A DNA stretch of 64,000 nucleotides. It comes from Streptomyces albogriseolus (GTDB lineage: Bacteria; Actinomycetota; Actinomycetes; Streptomycetales; Streptomycetaceae). Shown piece by piece: positions 32,881 to 41,443 of the stretch. Position 1 is the first letter of the stretch; every line of letters begins with the position of its first letter. The stretch covers positions 186,001-250,000 of the forward strand of contig BMVA01000007.1 of the NCBI GenBank assembly GCA_014650475.1, read 5' to 3'. A model generated the notes under the pieces. It was not told the origin of the DNA. It ran no database searches and saw nothing but the letters and a program-made list of their open reading frames with translations. A program made the translations under genes and the position numbers.

Positions 32881-32896
32881 TGTGAAGCAGGTCACA
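32881..32896. promoter_or_regulatory. Probable Rex operator of the nuo operon
   Basis: TGTGAAGCAGGTCACA matches the Streptomyces Rex operator consensus TGTGAACGCNTTCACA in 11 of the 15 specified positions, including all of TGTGAA and TCACA. Rex represses respiratory genes when NADH/NAD+ is low and lets go when NADH binds. On the minus strand, TAAGAT (complement of 32913-32918) lies just upstream and could be a -10 element, which would put the operator over the early transcript. Only binding or footprint data would prove it. Confidence 0.65.
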
Positions 32897-33516
32897 AGCC
32901 CAACCGCTCCGCATCTTATGCCTGTGGGTCTGTGATCTGCGACACGGGGTATTGCACAAGCTTTGTGATCTCCACCACCTGACGAACGATCATGAAGTCG
33001 GATGAGCGGTGATCTTCACACGTCAAGCATCCACGTGATCACCAAAGGTGACATCTTGATCCGTCGGCCCAGCTCAGAGGGGTCCCGGAGGAGGCGTCTC
33101 CATATCAAGACGATTCCTCTGCATGCAAATTGGCGCTGGACGGGTTGTCTTGATAGAGGCCCCGTTCACACGTCAGGGGGGTCGCGAGGCGCGATGTGGA
33201 CGTGTGCACGCGTTCACGAAGTCCGGGGTGGCCGACGGACGCCCTGGCGGCCCCTACCGTTCCGTGACGTCCGTCACATTCCTGAGGGGCCCTCAGGAGC
33301 GGGGCTTGGCCAACCATCCCAACCGGTGGTAAGCGAGGAGCAATTCGGGCGTAACGATGAAAGTGCGTGATCACGGCCCGGTCACGGCCGCCCGCAATGT
33401 CCGTTGTGGCGTCAATGGAGAGGGACGTGCGGGGAATTTGGGCCCCCGATTGAACAACTGTGGCGCAGCACACGTTTCTTGAAGATATGAAGCAGCCCCT
33501 GGTACCGGTTGTTCCC
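32897..33516. other. Long intergenic region rich in inverted repeats
   Basis: 620 bases between the nuo promoter and the NlpC/P60 gene with no convincing gene. A second weak Rex-like site is TGTGATCTGCGACACG at 32931-32946. TATCAAGAC (33103-33111) and GTCTTGATA (33147-33155) are perfect inverted repeats 35 bases apart. CGTGATCAC occurs at 33034-33042 and 33367-33375. TTCACACGTCA occurs at 33015-33025 and 33165-33175, exactly 150 bases apart. It probably includes the promoter and a long leader for the hydrolase gene; it does not match the ydaO riboswitch pattern. Confidence 0.5.
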
Positions 33517-34326
33517 ATGTCCCACACCGCTCACATACGCAGCCACCGGAAGCCCCGCCGCACCGCGACCTCCACGATCGCCATGCGGGCCGGAGTTGCC
33601 GGTGGCGTCCTCAGCACCCTGGCAGTGGCCGGGGCGTCCAGCGCGGCCAACGCGGCCGAGCCGGTGACGCAGACCCTCGAACTGCCCACCCTGACGGCCG
33701 ACCTGGCCGCCCAGGTCGCCGAGTCCGCGGACGCCACCCAGCAGGCGGCCGCGAACTACCAGCTGCAGGCCGAGCGTGACGCAGCGGCCGCCGAGGCCGC
33801 GAAGCAGGCCAAGGCGGACCTGGCCGAGGCCAAGAAGAAGGCCGAGGCGAGGAAGAAGGCGGCCGAGGAGGCCCGTCAGGCGGCCGCCGAGCGCGCGGCG
33901 CGCGACGCCGAGCGCCCCGCGCTCACCACGGAGACCGCGACCGCGACCGCGACCGTCTCCGCGCCGGCCGGCGGCAGCGTCGCGACCGTCCTCGCCTTCC
34001 TCCAGGCGCAGGTGGGCGACGCCTACGTCATGGGCGCCACCGGCCCCAACGCCTGGGACTGCTCCAGCCTGGTGCAGGCCGCGTTCAAGCAGGTCGGTGT
34101 GGACCTGCCGCGCGTCTCCCAGGACCAGTCGATGGTGGGCACCGACATCCCGCTGTCGCAGATCCAGCCCGGCGACATCCTGTACTGGGGCGGCAAGGGC
34201 TCCGCGTACCACGTGGGCGTCTACATCGGGAACGGCCAGTACCTGGACGCCGCCAACCCCTCGAAGGGCGTCGTCATCCAGGACCTCTCCGGCTACCCGG
34301 CGTCGGGCGCCGTCCGCGTGCTCTGA
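33517..34326 (+). CDS. Secreted NlpC/P60 peptidoglycan endopeptidase
   Basis: 269 aa. A long signal peptide (to about residue 47, 'ASSAANA') is followed by a coiled-coil of about 70 residues rich in Ala/Lys/Glu, then the NlpC/P60 domain with the catalytic Cys182 in 'WDCSSLVQAAF' and His232 in 'YHVGVYIG', and an Asn (N247) where the third polar residue is expected. It would cut stem-peptide bonds in the wall. The coiled coil often mediates self-inhibition or recruitment. The start is uncertain: ATG 33517 begins a normal twin-Arg-free signal peptide; ATG 33487 and GTG 33460 are also in frame and none has a good ribosome site. Confidence 0.88.
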   Translation: MSHTAHIRSHRKPRRTATSTIAMRAGVAGGVLSTLAVAGASSAANAAEPVTQTLELPTLTADLAAQVAESADATQQAAANYQLQAERDAAAAEAAKQAKADLAEAKKKAEARKKAAEEARQAAAERAARDAERPALTTETATATATVSAPAGGSVATVLAFLQAQVGDAYVMGATGPNAWDCSSLVQAAFKQVGVDLPRVSQDQSMVGTDIPLSQIQPGDILYWGGKGSAYHVGVYIGNGQYLDAANPSKGVVIQDLSGYPASGAVRVL

Positions 34327-34347
34327 CCCACGTCTCCACGGACCGAA

Positions 34348-34376
34348 GGGCCGCTGCCTCACCGAGGCGGCGGCCC
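34348..34376 (+). terminator. Terminator hairpin after the NlpC/P60 gene
   Basis: A 13-base stem with one mismatch (GGGCCGCTGCCTC pairing with GAGGCGGCGGCCC) and a 3-base loop, 22 bases past the stop. No U-tract. Confidence 0.7.
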
Positions 34377-34535
34377 TCCGTGTCGTCCGGCCGGCCATGA
34401 GGCCGCCAAACCAGGGCAAGATCACCGTATTGCCCGAATTGCACCCCTGTCGGCGTGCGTTGACGGCAGGCGAGCAGCCACCGTGCCGCTCGCCGCGCCC
34501 CGTGACAGGCCCTCACGGGGCTTCGGAACCACGAG

Positions 34536-34571
34536 GGGGCCGGAGGGTCCGCCGAGGCGGGCTCCGGCCCC
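34536..34571. terminator. Hairpin between convergent genes
   Basis: GGGGCCGGAG (34536-34545) pairs perfectly with CTCCGGCCCC (34562-34571); further GC pairing is possible inside. It lies 27 bases past the stop of the minus-strand LAxTG gene and can serve as its terminator or work in both directions. Confidence 0.65.
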
Positions 34572-34597
34572 ACAGGGGCGTCACAGCGACGCGCGCG

Positions 34598-36271
34598 TCA
34601 GACGGCTGCCTGTCCGTCGCGGCCGGCGCGACGGCGCTGGTACACCACGACGGCCGCGCCGAGCCCCAGCGCGAGCACCGCCGCGCCGCCGAGCAGGCCC
34701 ACGCCCTGGGCGCCGGTGAGCGCCAGACCGCCGCCGGCGTCGTCGCCCGCACCGCCGCCGGAGTCGGCGTCGTCCGTGCCGGTCCCGTCGCCGGAGCCGT
34801 CCCCGTCACCGGCGCCGGGCGCCGACGGGTCGTCCGACGGGCCGCCGTCGGAGCCGCCCGTGCCGTCGTCGCCGGGCTCGCCGGGGGCGTTCAGCACGAT
34901 CCACGCCACGTCGTTCGACGGGTCGGAGTCGAAGGGGTTGTCCCACTCGGGCATCGCCACCCGGCCCCTGGCGCCCTCCACGACCTCGTCGACGCGCAGC
35001 TCGAACGGGAAGGTGAGCCGGGCGTCCTCGAGCAGCGGCGTCGCCACCGAGCAGCGGTAGCCCGGCACGCTGCCGTCGACGGTGATGGTCCGGCACTTCT
35101 CGGGCGCCGAGGTGACGGGCGATCCCTCGGGCGCGACCACCGTGAAGGAGAACGGCTCCCCGCCGGAGCGCAGCGCGCTGATCCAGGCCGGCCCGTTGTT
35201 GGCGAACCCGATCTCCGCCGTGACGGTGTCCCCGGCCGCGCCGGACGCGGAGGCGCCGGTGAGCTCCAGGTCGTAGGTGTTGGTCGTGGGCAGGTCCAGC
35301 TCGGCGTACTTGGTGTACTGCGCCGGGTCCGCGTCCCCGGCCCGCTCCAGCGTCAGGTCCGGCCCGCTGCCCTGCCGGCGCCCCTCGTGCAGCGTCTTCT
35401 CCTCGCCCGGCTCCAGGGGCCGGAACGAGGAGGAGAAGATGTCGTGCAGCGCGAAGTCCGCGGTCTTCACCCGCACCGGGCCGGCCAGGGTGTACGCCGC
35501 TCCCGCCTCGAGGGTGTCGGGGAAGGCGCAGAGCACCTCGGTGTGCTGCCGCAGCAGCGGTCCGGTGTCCACCACGGTCGAGGAGCAGTTGCCGAAGTCG
35601 TCCGGGAAGGACAGCCCGCGCGAGCCGTACAGCCGCAGCACGGCGCCCTCGGACGGCACGCCGCCCACGTTCATCACGCCCAGCGGCGGCTCGAAGGTCT
35701 CGCCGGCCTTCAGGTCCTTCGGCAGGGTGAGCGCGCGGTTCAGCAGCTCGGGGCCGCCGACGCGCACGTCGACGGTGAGGGGCGTGAACTCGAGGCCCTC
35801 GCCCTCGCCGGTGACGACGATGCTGCCGGTGTCGCCGGCCTCGCTGTCGTCGGTGAGGTCGAGCCGGATGCCGCCGAGCCGGTTGTACGTCGTGCCCGCG
35901 TACAGGTCGTAGCCCGAACAGACCGCGACCAGGCCGTCGGCGTCGCAGGGCAGGTCGGCCTTCGCGACGCCCTTCAGCCCGCGGGCGTCGATGCGGATCG
36001 TGTACTCCCCGCGGTACACCGCCGGAACCTCGCCGTCGCCCTCGAACTCCTCGCCCGGGACGTCGAGCCGGAGGTCGACCTGCGGCTCCGTGGGGTCACC
36101 GTTGTCCGAGTGGAGGGACAGGTCCACCCGGTCCTCGCCCGTGATCACCACCGGGAGGGGTGCGTCGGCCGCGTGGGCCGCGCCCTGGAACCCGGCCGCG
36201 GCCAGCGCCGTGGCGCCCACCGCTCCCAGCGCCGCGAGCCGCGCGCGCAGCCGTCTCGCCTGCTGTGTCAT
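34598..36271 (-). CDS. LAxTG sortase-anchored wall protein
   Basis: 557 aa exported protein. Signal peptide to about residue 34 ('QGAAHA'). The large extracellular body is beta-rich, with repeated Ig-like stretches and paired Cys in 'KCRTITVDGSVPGYRC'. A Gly/Asp/Ser wall-spanning linker ('GDGDGSGDGTGTDD') follows, then the sorting signal LALTG at 516-520, a hydrophobic helix and the positive tail 'YQRRRAGRDGQ'. Streptomyces class E sortases recognise LAxTG, the motif of long chaplins, so this is a likely SrtE substrate. No chaplin domain is present and the function of the body is unknown. No sortase gene lies in the window. Confidence 0.85.
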   Translation of the reverse strand: MTQQARRLRARLAALGAVGATALAAAGFQGAAHAADAPLPVVITGEDRVDLSLHSDNGDPTEPQVDLRLDVPGEEFEGDGEVPAVYRGEYTIRIDARGLKGVAKADLPCDADGLVAVCSGYDLYAGTTYNRLGGIRLDLTDDSEAGDTGSIVVTGEGEGLEFTPLTVDVRVGGPELLNRALTLPKDLKAGETFEPPLGVMNVGGVPSEGAVLRLYGSRGLSFPDDFGNCSSTVVDTGPLLRQHTEVLCAFPDTLEAGAAYTLAGPVRVKTADFALHDIFSSSFRPLEPGEEKTLHEGRRQGSGPDLTLERAGDADPAQYTKYAELDLPTTNTYDLELTGASASGAAGDTVTAEIGFANNGPAWISALRSGGEPFSFTVVAPEGSPVTSAPEKCRTITVDGSVPGYRCSVATPLLEDARLTFPFELRVDEVVEGARGRVAMPEWDNPFDSDPSNDVAWIVLNAPGEPGDDGTGGSDGGPSDDPSAPGAGDGDGSGDGTGTDDADSGGGAGDDAGGGLALTGAQGVGLLGGAAVLALGLGAAVVVYQRRRAGRDGQAAV

Positions 36272-36438
36272 GAAAAGGCTCTTTCGTCGAACGGGACGTG
36301 CCCGGCTGGGTCACGTCCCGTTCGACACCGCCCGGAGTCGATCAGTTGTTCACGGATGCGTCACGCGACGGTCACGATCGGACACCGCGCCCGGAGATGC
36401 CGGACATGCCCGCCGACTCCGGTCACGCGCCCGGCCGT

Positions 36439-37722
36439 TCAGGCCTTCGGGGCCACCTTGCTCAGACCGTTGATGATGCGGTCCATCGCGTCGCCGCCCG
36501 TGGGGTCGGTCAGGTTGGCGAGGAGCTTCAGCGTGAACTTCATCAGCATCGGGTGCGTCAGACCGCGCTGGGCGGCGATCTGCATGACCTTCGGGTTGCC
36601 GATGAGCTTCACGAAGGCGCGGCCGAGCGTGTAGTAGCCGCCGTAGGTGTCCTTGAGGACCCGCGGGTAGCGCTGGAGGGCGATCTCACGCTGGGCCGGG
36701 GTGGACCGCGCGTGCGCCTGGACGATCACGTCGGCGGCGAGCTGCCCGGACTCCATCGCGTAGGCGATGCCCTCGCCGTTGAACGGGTTCACCAGACCGC
36801 CCGCGTCGCCGACGAGCAGCAGACCGCGCGTGTAGTGCGGCTGGCGGTTGAAGGCCATGGGGAGCGCGGCGCCGCGGATCGGGCCGGTCATGTTGTCCGG
36901 GGTGTAGCCCCAGTCCTCCGGCATGGACGCGCACCAGGCCTTGAGGACCTCGCGCCAGTCCAGCTCCTTGAAGGAGTCGGAGGTGTTGAGCACGCCCAGG
37001 CCGACGTTGGACGTGCCGTCGCCCATGCCGAAGATCCAGCCGTAGCCGGGCAGCAGCCGGTCCTGCGCGCCGCGCCGGTCCCACAGCTCCAGCCAGGACT
37101 CCAGGTAGTCGTCGTCGTGGCGGGGCGAGGTGAAGTACGTGCGCACGGCGACGCCCATCGGGCGGTCCTCGCGCCGGTGCAGGCCCATCGCCAGGGACAG
37201 CCGGGTGGAGTTGCCGTCGGCGGCCACCACCAGCGGGGCGTGGAAGGTGACCTCCCGCTTGTCCTCGCCGAGCTTGGCCTTCACGCCCGTGATGCGGCCG
37301 GTGCGGTCGTCGACGACCGGCGCGCCCACGTTGCACCGCTCGTACAGCCGGGCGCCCGCCTTCTGCGCCTGCCGGGCGAGCTGCTCGTCGAAGTCGTCGC
37401 GCTTGCGCACGAGTCCGTAATCGGGGAAGGAGGCGAGATCCGGCCAGTCGAGCTGGAGGCGGACGCCGCCGCCGATGATGCGCAGGCCCTTGTTGCGCAG
37501 CCAGCCGGCCTCCTCGGAGATGTCGATGCCCATCGACACCAGCTGCTTCACGGCGCGCGGGGTGAGGCCGTCGCCGCACACCTTCTCGCGCGGGAACTCG
37601 GTCTTCTCCAGCAGGAGCACGTCGAGGCCGGACCGGGCCAGGTGGTAGGCGGTGGTGGAGCCGGCTGGCCCCGCGCCCACGACGATCACATCTGCGGTGT
37701 TGTCGGAGAGGGGCTCGGTCAC
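36439..37722 (-). CDS. Geranylgeranyl-reductase-family FAD oxidoreductase
   Basis: 427 aa flavoprotein. FAD-binding 'VVGAGPAGSTTAYHLARSG' lies near 15-33, the family motif 'EKVCGDGLTPRAV' follows, and the second FAD stretch 'LLLVGDAGGLVNPFNGEGIA' is intact. In actinomycetes this family reduces isoprenoid double bonds, including the menaquinone side chain (MenJ in mycobacteria). Placement two genes from menG and near mqnC supports a menaquinone reductase role here (inference). The GTG at 37722 has GGGGAG eight bases upstream. Confidence 0.85.
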   Translation of the reverse strand: MTEPLSDNTADVIVVGAGPAGSTTAYHLARSGLDVLLLEKTEFPREKVCGDGLTPRAVKQLVSMGIDISEEAGWLRNKGLRIIGGGVRLQLDWPDLASFPDYGLVRKRDDFDEQLARQAQKAGARLYERCNVGAPVVDDRTGRITGVKAKLGEDKREVTFHAPLVVAADGNSTRLSLAMGLHRREDRPMGVAVRTYFTSPRHDDDYLESWLELWDRRGAQDRLLPGYGWIFGMGDGTSNVGLGVLNTSDSFKELDWREVLKAWCASMPEDWGYTPDNMTGPIRGAALPMAFNRQPHYTRGLLLVGDAGGLVNPFNGEGIAYAMESGQLAADVIVQAHARSTPAQREIALQRYPRVLKDTYGGYYTLGRAFVKLIGNPKVMQIAAQRGLTHPMLMKFTLKLLANLTDPTGGDAMDRIINGLSKVAPKA

Positions 37723-37820
37723 GGCGGGATCTCCCCAGAGTTCGAAATCTTCGTGCCGACCGGCACTGGACACAGGCAGTCTATTCAGCGGACGTGATCA
37801 CCCGGCTGAAGGGCTGCCCC

Positions 37821-38327
37821 GTGAACCGAGCACTCCCCGCTGTACGGCTGCGGGTTCCCACCGACGAGGACGCCGTCACCTGGCACCGCATCTTCGCCCA
37901 CCCCGACGTCATGGAGTTCCACGGCGGCCGGCCCGCGGAGCTGTCGGTCTACGAGGAGCTCACCGCCCGCCAGCGGCGGCACGACGCCGAGCTGGGCTTC
38001 TGCCTGTGGAGCGTCCTCGACGAGAACGGGCAGGTCATCGGCTTCACCGGCGCCCAGCCCTGGGAGCGCGAGTGGGGCCCCACGGGGGAGATCGAGATCG
38101 GCTGGCGGCTCGCCCGCGAGCACTGGGGCAAGGGCTACGTCACGGCGGCGGCCCTGGAGACGCTGGACCGGGTGCGCGCGGCGGGCCCGACGAGCGTCGT
38201 GGCGGTGGTGAAGGCCCACAACGCCCGCTCGATCGCGGTGACCCGGCGGCTGGGCATGCGGCTCGCTCAGACGTTCACGACGCCCGTCTCGAAGGCCGAG
38301 GCCCACGTCTACCGCCTCGACCTCTGA
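37821..38327 (+). CDS. GNAT-family N-acetyltransferase
   Basis: 168 aa of the RimJ/RimL type (Acetyltransf_3). 'LPAVRLRVPTDEDAVTWHRI' is the typical opening, 'EIEIGWRLAREHWGKGYVTAA' the acetyl-CoA binding motif and 'VKAHNARSIAVTRRLGMR' the C-terminal helix-strand. Substrate unknown (amino groups of proteins, amino acids or drugs). GTG 37821 is chosen for the GAAGGG just upstream; GTG 37794 is also in frame. Confidence 0.87.
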   Translation: MNRALPAVRLRVPTDEDAVTWHRIFAHPDVMEFHGGRPAELSVYEELTARQRRHDAELGFCLWSVLDENGQVIGFTGAQPWEREWGPTGEIEIGWRLAREHWGKGYVTAAALETLDRVRAAGPTSVVAVVKAHNARSIAVTRRLGMRLAQTFTTPVSKAEAHVYRLDL

Positions 38328-38348
38328 CGGACCCCGCCCGCGGCTACT

Positions 38349-38381
38349 CTGCGTGACTTTTTGTCACGAACCATCACGCAG
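38349..38381. promoter_or_regulatory. Overlapping inverted repeats before the PASTA gene
   Basis: CTGCGTGA (38349-38356) and TCACGCAG (38374-38381) are perfect inverted repeats, and CGTGAC-TTTTT-GTCACG (38352-38368) is nested inside. The three half-sites 60-90 bases before the PASTA gene look like an operator or the terminator of the upstream acetyltransferase gene. Confidence 0.45.
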
Positions 38382-38438
38382 TGCTTCCGTCGGACGCGCC
38401 CCCGGCCTACCCTTCCGGTACCGCTGGGGGTGACGTCC

Positions 38439-38792
38439 ATGCGTATGACACCCGAGGGACACGGGGGCGGCGACGTGCGCGTGCCGCGCCTGGTCGGGCT
38501 GATGGCCGTCGACGCGCGCGAGTCGGCCCGCGCGAGGGGCCTGTCCCTCGACGCGCCCGGCCGGCCGGACTTCCCGCACGCCGTCGTGGACTACGTGGTC
38601 CGCCAGTACCCGCAGCCCGGCACGCCCGTGCCCCGCCACTCCGTGGTGCACGTGTGGCTGGACTTCGGCGAGGGCGAAGGCGGTGGAGGGGTGCGCGAGC
38701 CGCGCGGTCCGCTGCCGCCGCCGGGCGGGCTGCGGCGCGAGCTGGAGGAACCGGGCGCCGCGGCGCCCCTGGTGGCGCTCGGCTCTCCTTGA
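38439..38792 (+). CDS. Small single-PASTA-domain protein
   Basis: 117 aa. Residues about 13-76 read as one PASTA domain ('VPRLVGLMAVDARESARARG' to 'VVHVWLDF'), the module that binds peptidoglycan fragments or beta-lactams when attached to Ser/Thr kinases and penicillin-binding proteins. Here there is no signal peptide, membrane helix or kinase domain, so it should be cytoplasmic; the tail is Gly/Pro-rich. Function unknown. GGGGGTGA precedes the ATG. Confidence 0.65.
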   Translation: MRMTPEGHGGGDVRVPRLVGLMAVDARESARARGLSLDAPGRPDFPHAVVDYVVRQYPQPGTPVPRHSVVHVWLDFGEGEGGGGVREPRGPLPPPGGLRRELEEPGAAAPLVALGSP

Positions 38793-38806
38793 GGCCGTGG
38801 CGGCGC

Positions 38807-39502
38807 TCAGCTCTCCTTGAAGCCCCGGTGCAGTGCCACCACGCCGCCGGTGAGGTTGCGCCAGGCCACCCTGGACCAGCCGGCGCCCTTCAGCCGCTCG
38901 GCCAGCGCGGGCTGGTCGGGCCAGGCGCGGATGGACTCGGCGAGGTAGACGTACGCGTCCGGGCTGGACGACACCGCGCGGGCGACCGGCGGCAGCGCGC
39001 GCATCAGGTACTCGGTGTAGACGGTGCGGAACGGCGTCCATGTCGGGTGCGAGAACTCGCAGATGACGATGCGTCCGCCGGGCCGGGTCACCCGGTGCAT
39101 CTCGCGCAGCGCCGCGTCGGTGTCCTGCACGTTGCGCAGGCCGAAGGAGATGGTGACGGCGTCGAACACGTCGTCCTTGAACGGCAGCCGGGTCGCGTCG
39201 CCGGCCGTGTACGGCAGCCAGGCGTTGGCCCGCTTGCCGACCCGCAGCATGCCCTGCGAGAAGTCGCAGGGCACGACGTAGGCGCCGGTGCGGGCGAAGG
39301 GCAGGGAGGAGGTGCCGGTACCGGCCGCCAGGTCCAGGACCTTCTGCGCGGGCCGCGCGTCGACCGCCTTCGCGACCTCCTTGCGCCAGCGCCGGTCCTG
39401 TCCGAGGGACAGCACGTCGTTGGTCAGGTCGTACCGTTCCGCGACGTCGTCGAACATCGAGGCGACTTCGTGCGGCTGCTTGTCCAGGGATGCGCGGGTC
39501 AC
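38807..39502 (-). CDS. menG: Demethylmenaquinone methyltransferase
   Basis: 231 aa SAM-dependent UbiE/MenG methyltransferase, last step of menaquinone synthesis. '[20 protein letters not shown]' is the N-terminal family signature, SAM motif I is '[10 protein letters not shown]' (55-64), and '[20 protein letters not shown]' plus '[14 protein letters not shown]' are the UbiE signature regions. The chromosome uses the futalosine route (mqnC nearby), whose product also needs this methylation. GTG start with a weak ribosome site. Confidence 0.95.
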   Translation of the reverse strand: MTRASLDKQPHEVASMFDDVAERYDLTNDVLSLGQDRRWRKEVAKAVDARPAQKVLDLAAGTGTSSLPFARTGAYVVPCDFSQGMLRVGKRANAWLPYTAGDATRLPFKDDVFDAVTISFGLRNVQDTDAALREMHRVTRPGGRIVICEFSHPTWTPFRTVYTEYLMRALPPVARAVSSSPDAYVYLAESIRAWPDQPALAERLKGAGWSRVAWRNLTGGVVALHRGFKES

Positions 39503-39568
39503 GGGCCCATTCTTGCAGCCGCGCCCCGGCCGGCCCGCGGCGGCGTACCGGCACGGGCGTACGCCGGG

Positions 39569-40168
39569 TCAGCGCCGCCGGTGGACCAGACGCCCGCCGA
39601 CCACGGTCGCCACGCAGGTGGACGCGCCCTGCCGGACCAGGGCGTCACGGTCGGGCACGTCGAACACCGCGAACCGCGCGGGGCTCCCGGGACCGAGGGC
39701 CGGCAGCAGCACGAGCGGCACCGGGGACAGCGCCGGAGGTCCGGGCAGCGCGGGCGGGCGGCCCGCGAGGGCGAGCCCGGCCCTGCGGACGGCGTCCAGG
39801 GCCTCGCGGCCACGGATCTCACCGGCCACGGCGACCGTCCCGTGGGCCAGCAGACGCTGCACCCCGCGGCGCGCGCTGGCGCCCCGCGCGGAGGGCGCGG
39901 AGGCGAGGAGCGCCCGCGCCCGCAGCCCGAACAGCGGCTCGGTGCCGAGCCGGTCCGCCTCGCGCGGGTCGGGGTGGTAGGCCTGCTCCAGCAGTTCCGG
40001 GCCGTACGGGTTGAGCAGTCCGGGCGTCAGGATGCCGGGCCACCGGCGCAGCCGGGCGTCCGGGTGCGCGGCGGCCAGCTCCTCGTACGGGCCGACGGCG
40101 GCGATCCGCGCGCCCTCGACCAGGACGGCGGACTCGGGCGAGGCCTCGGCGACGTGAAGGGTCAGCAC
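39569..40168 (-). CDS. Truncated amidohydrolase-like protein, no metal site
   Basis: 199 aa, annotated in relatives as imidazolonepropionase-like. The first ~50 residues match the small composite-beta domain at the front of amidohydrolases ('SAVLVEGARIAAVGPYEEL'), reaching 'ILTPGLLNPYGPELL' where the metal-binding HxH should follow 'PG', but here there is no His. The end 'GASTCVATVVGGRLVHR' matches the closing strand. Most of the TIM barrel is missing. It is therefore not a normal hydrolase. It starts seven bases after the mqnC stop and was probably kept for a structural or accessory role with MqnC (inference). Confidence 0.6.
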   Translation of the reverse strand: MLTLHVAEASPESAVLVEGARIAAVGPYEELAAAHPDARLRRWPGILTPGLLNPYGPELLEQAYHPDPREADRLGTEPLFGLRARALLASAPSARGASARRGVQRLLAHGTVAVAGEIRGREALDAVRRAGLALAGRPPALPGPPALSPVPLVLLPALGPGSPARFAVFDVPDRDALVRQGASTCVATVVGGRLVHRRR

Positions 40169-40175
40169 GGGCAGG

Positions 40176-41375
40176 TCAGTTGACGGGGAGGAGCTTCAGC
40201 TCCGGGTGGGCCGTGCCGCCCTCGATGGCGGTGGACGAGATGTGCGAGACCACGCGGTCGTCGACCGGGTCGTTCGCCGGGTCGTCGTGCACCACCAGGT
40301 GCTCGTACGTCGTGGAGCGCTGCGCCGGGACCCGGCCCGCCTTACGGATCAGGTCGATGATCTCCAGCCGGTTGGAGCGGTGCCTGGCGCCGGCGGAGGA
40401 GACGACGTTCTCCTCCAGCATGATCGAGCCGAGGTCGTCCGCGCCGTAGTGCAGGGAGAGCTGGCCGACCTCCTTGCCGGTGGTCAGCCACGAGCCCTGG
40501 ATGTGGGCCACGTTGTCGAGGAACAGGCGGGCGATGGCGATCATCCGCAGGTACTCGAAGAGCGTGGCCTGGGTGCGGCCCTTCAGGTGGTTGTTCTCGG
40601 GCTGGTAGGTGTACGGGATGAACGCGCGGAAGCCGCCCGTGCGGTCCTGCACGTCCCGGATCATCCGCAGGTGCTCGATCCGCTCGGCGTTGGTCTCGCC
40701 GGTGCCCATCAGCATGGTGGAGGTGGACTCCACGCCCAGGTTGTGGGCGATCTCCATGATCTGCAGCCAGCGCTCGCCGGACTCCTTCAGCGGGGCGATG
40801 GCCTTGCGCGGGCGCTCCGGGAGCAGTTCGGCGCCGGCGCCGGCGAAGGAGTCGAGCCCCGCCGCGTGGATCCGGGTGATCGCCTCCTCGACGCTCACCT
40901 TCGAGATCCGCGCCATGTGCTCGACCTCGCTCGCCCCCAGGCTGTGGATGACGAGCTGCGGGAACTCCTTCTTGATGGCCGCGAAGTGCTTCTCGTAGTA
41001 CTCGACGCCGTAGTCCGGGTGGTGGCCGCCCTGGAACATGATCTGGGTGCCGCCCAGTTCCACGGTCTCCGCGCAGCGGCGCAGGATGTCGTCGAGGTCG
41101 CGGGTCCAGCCCTTGGCGGTGTCCTTGGGGGCCGCGTAGAACGCGCAGAACCTGCACGCCGTGACACACACGTTCGTGTAGTTGATGTTCCGCTCGATGA
41201 TGTACGTGGCGATGTGCTCCGTGCCCGCGTACCGGCGGCGGCGGGCCGCGTCGGCGGCCGCGCCCAGGGCGTGCAGCGGGGCGTCGCGGTAGAGGACCAG
41301 GGCCTCTTCGGGGGTGATCCGCCCACCGGCGGCGGCACGGTCGAGGACGGGCTGAAGGTCGGCCTTCTCGGTCAC
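40176..41375 (-). CDS. mqnC: Cyclic dehypoxanthinyl futalosine synthase
   Basis: 399 aa radical-SAM enzyme that closes the ring of dehypoxanthine futalosine in the futalosine menaquinone pathway. The cluster motif CVTACRFC gives C70, C74 and C77. 'ERNINYTNVC', 'IMFQGGHHPDYGVEYYE' and 'GAGAELLPERPRKAIAP' are MqnC/MqnE-type signatures, and 'QGSWLTTGKEVGQLSLHYGA' distinguishes MqnC. GTG start. Other pathway genes (mqnA, B, D, E) are not in the window. Confidence 0.95.
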   Translation of the reverse strand: MTEKADLQPVLDRAAAGGRITPEEALVLYRDAPLHALGAAADAARRRRYAGTEHIATYIIERNINYTNVCVTACRFCAFYAAPKDTAKGWTRDLDDILRRCAETVELGGTQIMFQGGHHPDYGVEYYEKHFAAIKKEFPQLVIHSLGASEVEHMARISKVSVEEAITRIHAAGLDSFAGAGAELLPERPRKAIAPLKESGERWLQIMEIAHNLGVESTSTMLMGTGETNAERIEHLRMIRDVQDRTGGFRAFIPYTYQPENNHLKGRTQATLFEYLRMIAIARLFLDNVAHIQGSWLTTGKEVGQLSLHYGADDLGSIMLEENVVSSAGARHRSNRLEIIDLIRKAGRVPAQRSTTYEHLVVHDDPANDPVDDRVVSHISSTAIEGGTAHPELKLLPVN

Positions 41376-41443
41376 CGGTGTCCCTTTCGCAGGGGTGTGG
41401 ACGGACGGAATCAGCGTACGTCAGCCGTCTCCGCGCGCGGACG

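Noticed and set aside
32931-32946. Second Rex operator
   Set aside because: Only one half-site (TGTGA) is good; the other half has mismatches. Kept only as a weak possibility in the intergenic entry.
33300-33516. A ydaO riboswitch before the NlpC/P60 gene
   Set aside because: The diagnostic GGGGGACCCA and GGGGTGAAGCC blocks are absent.
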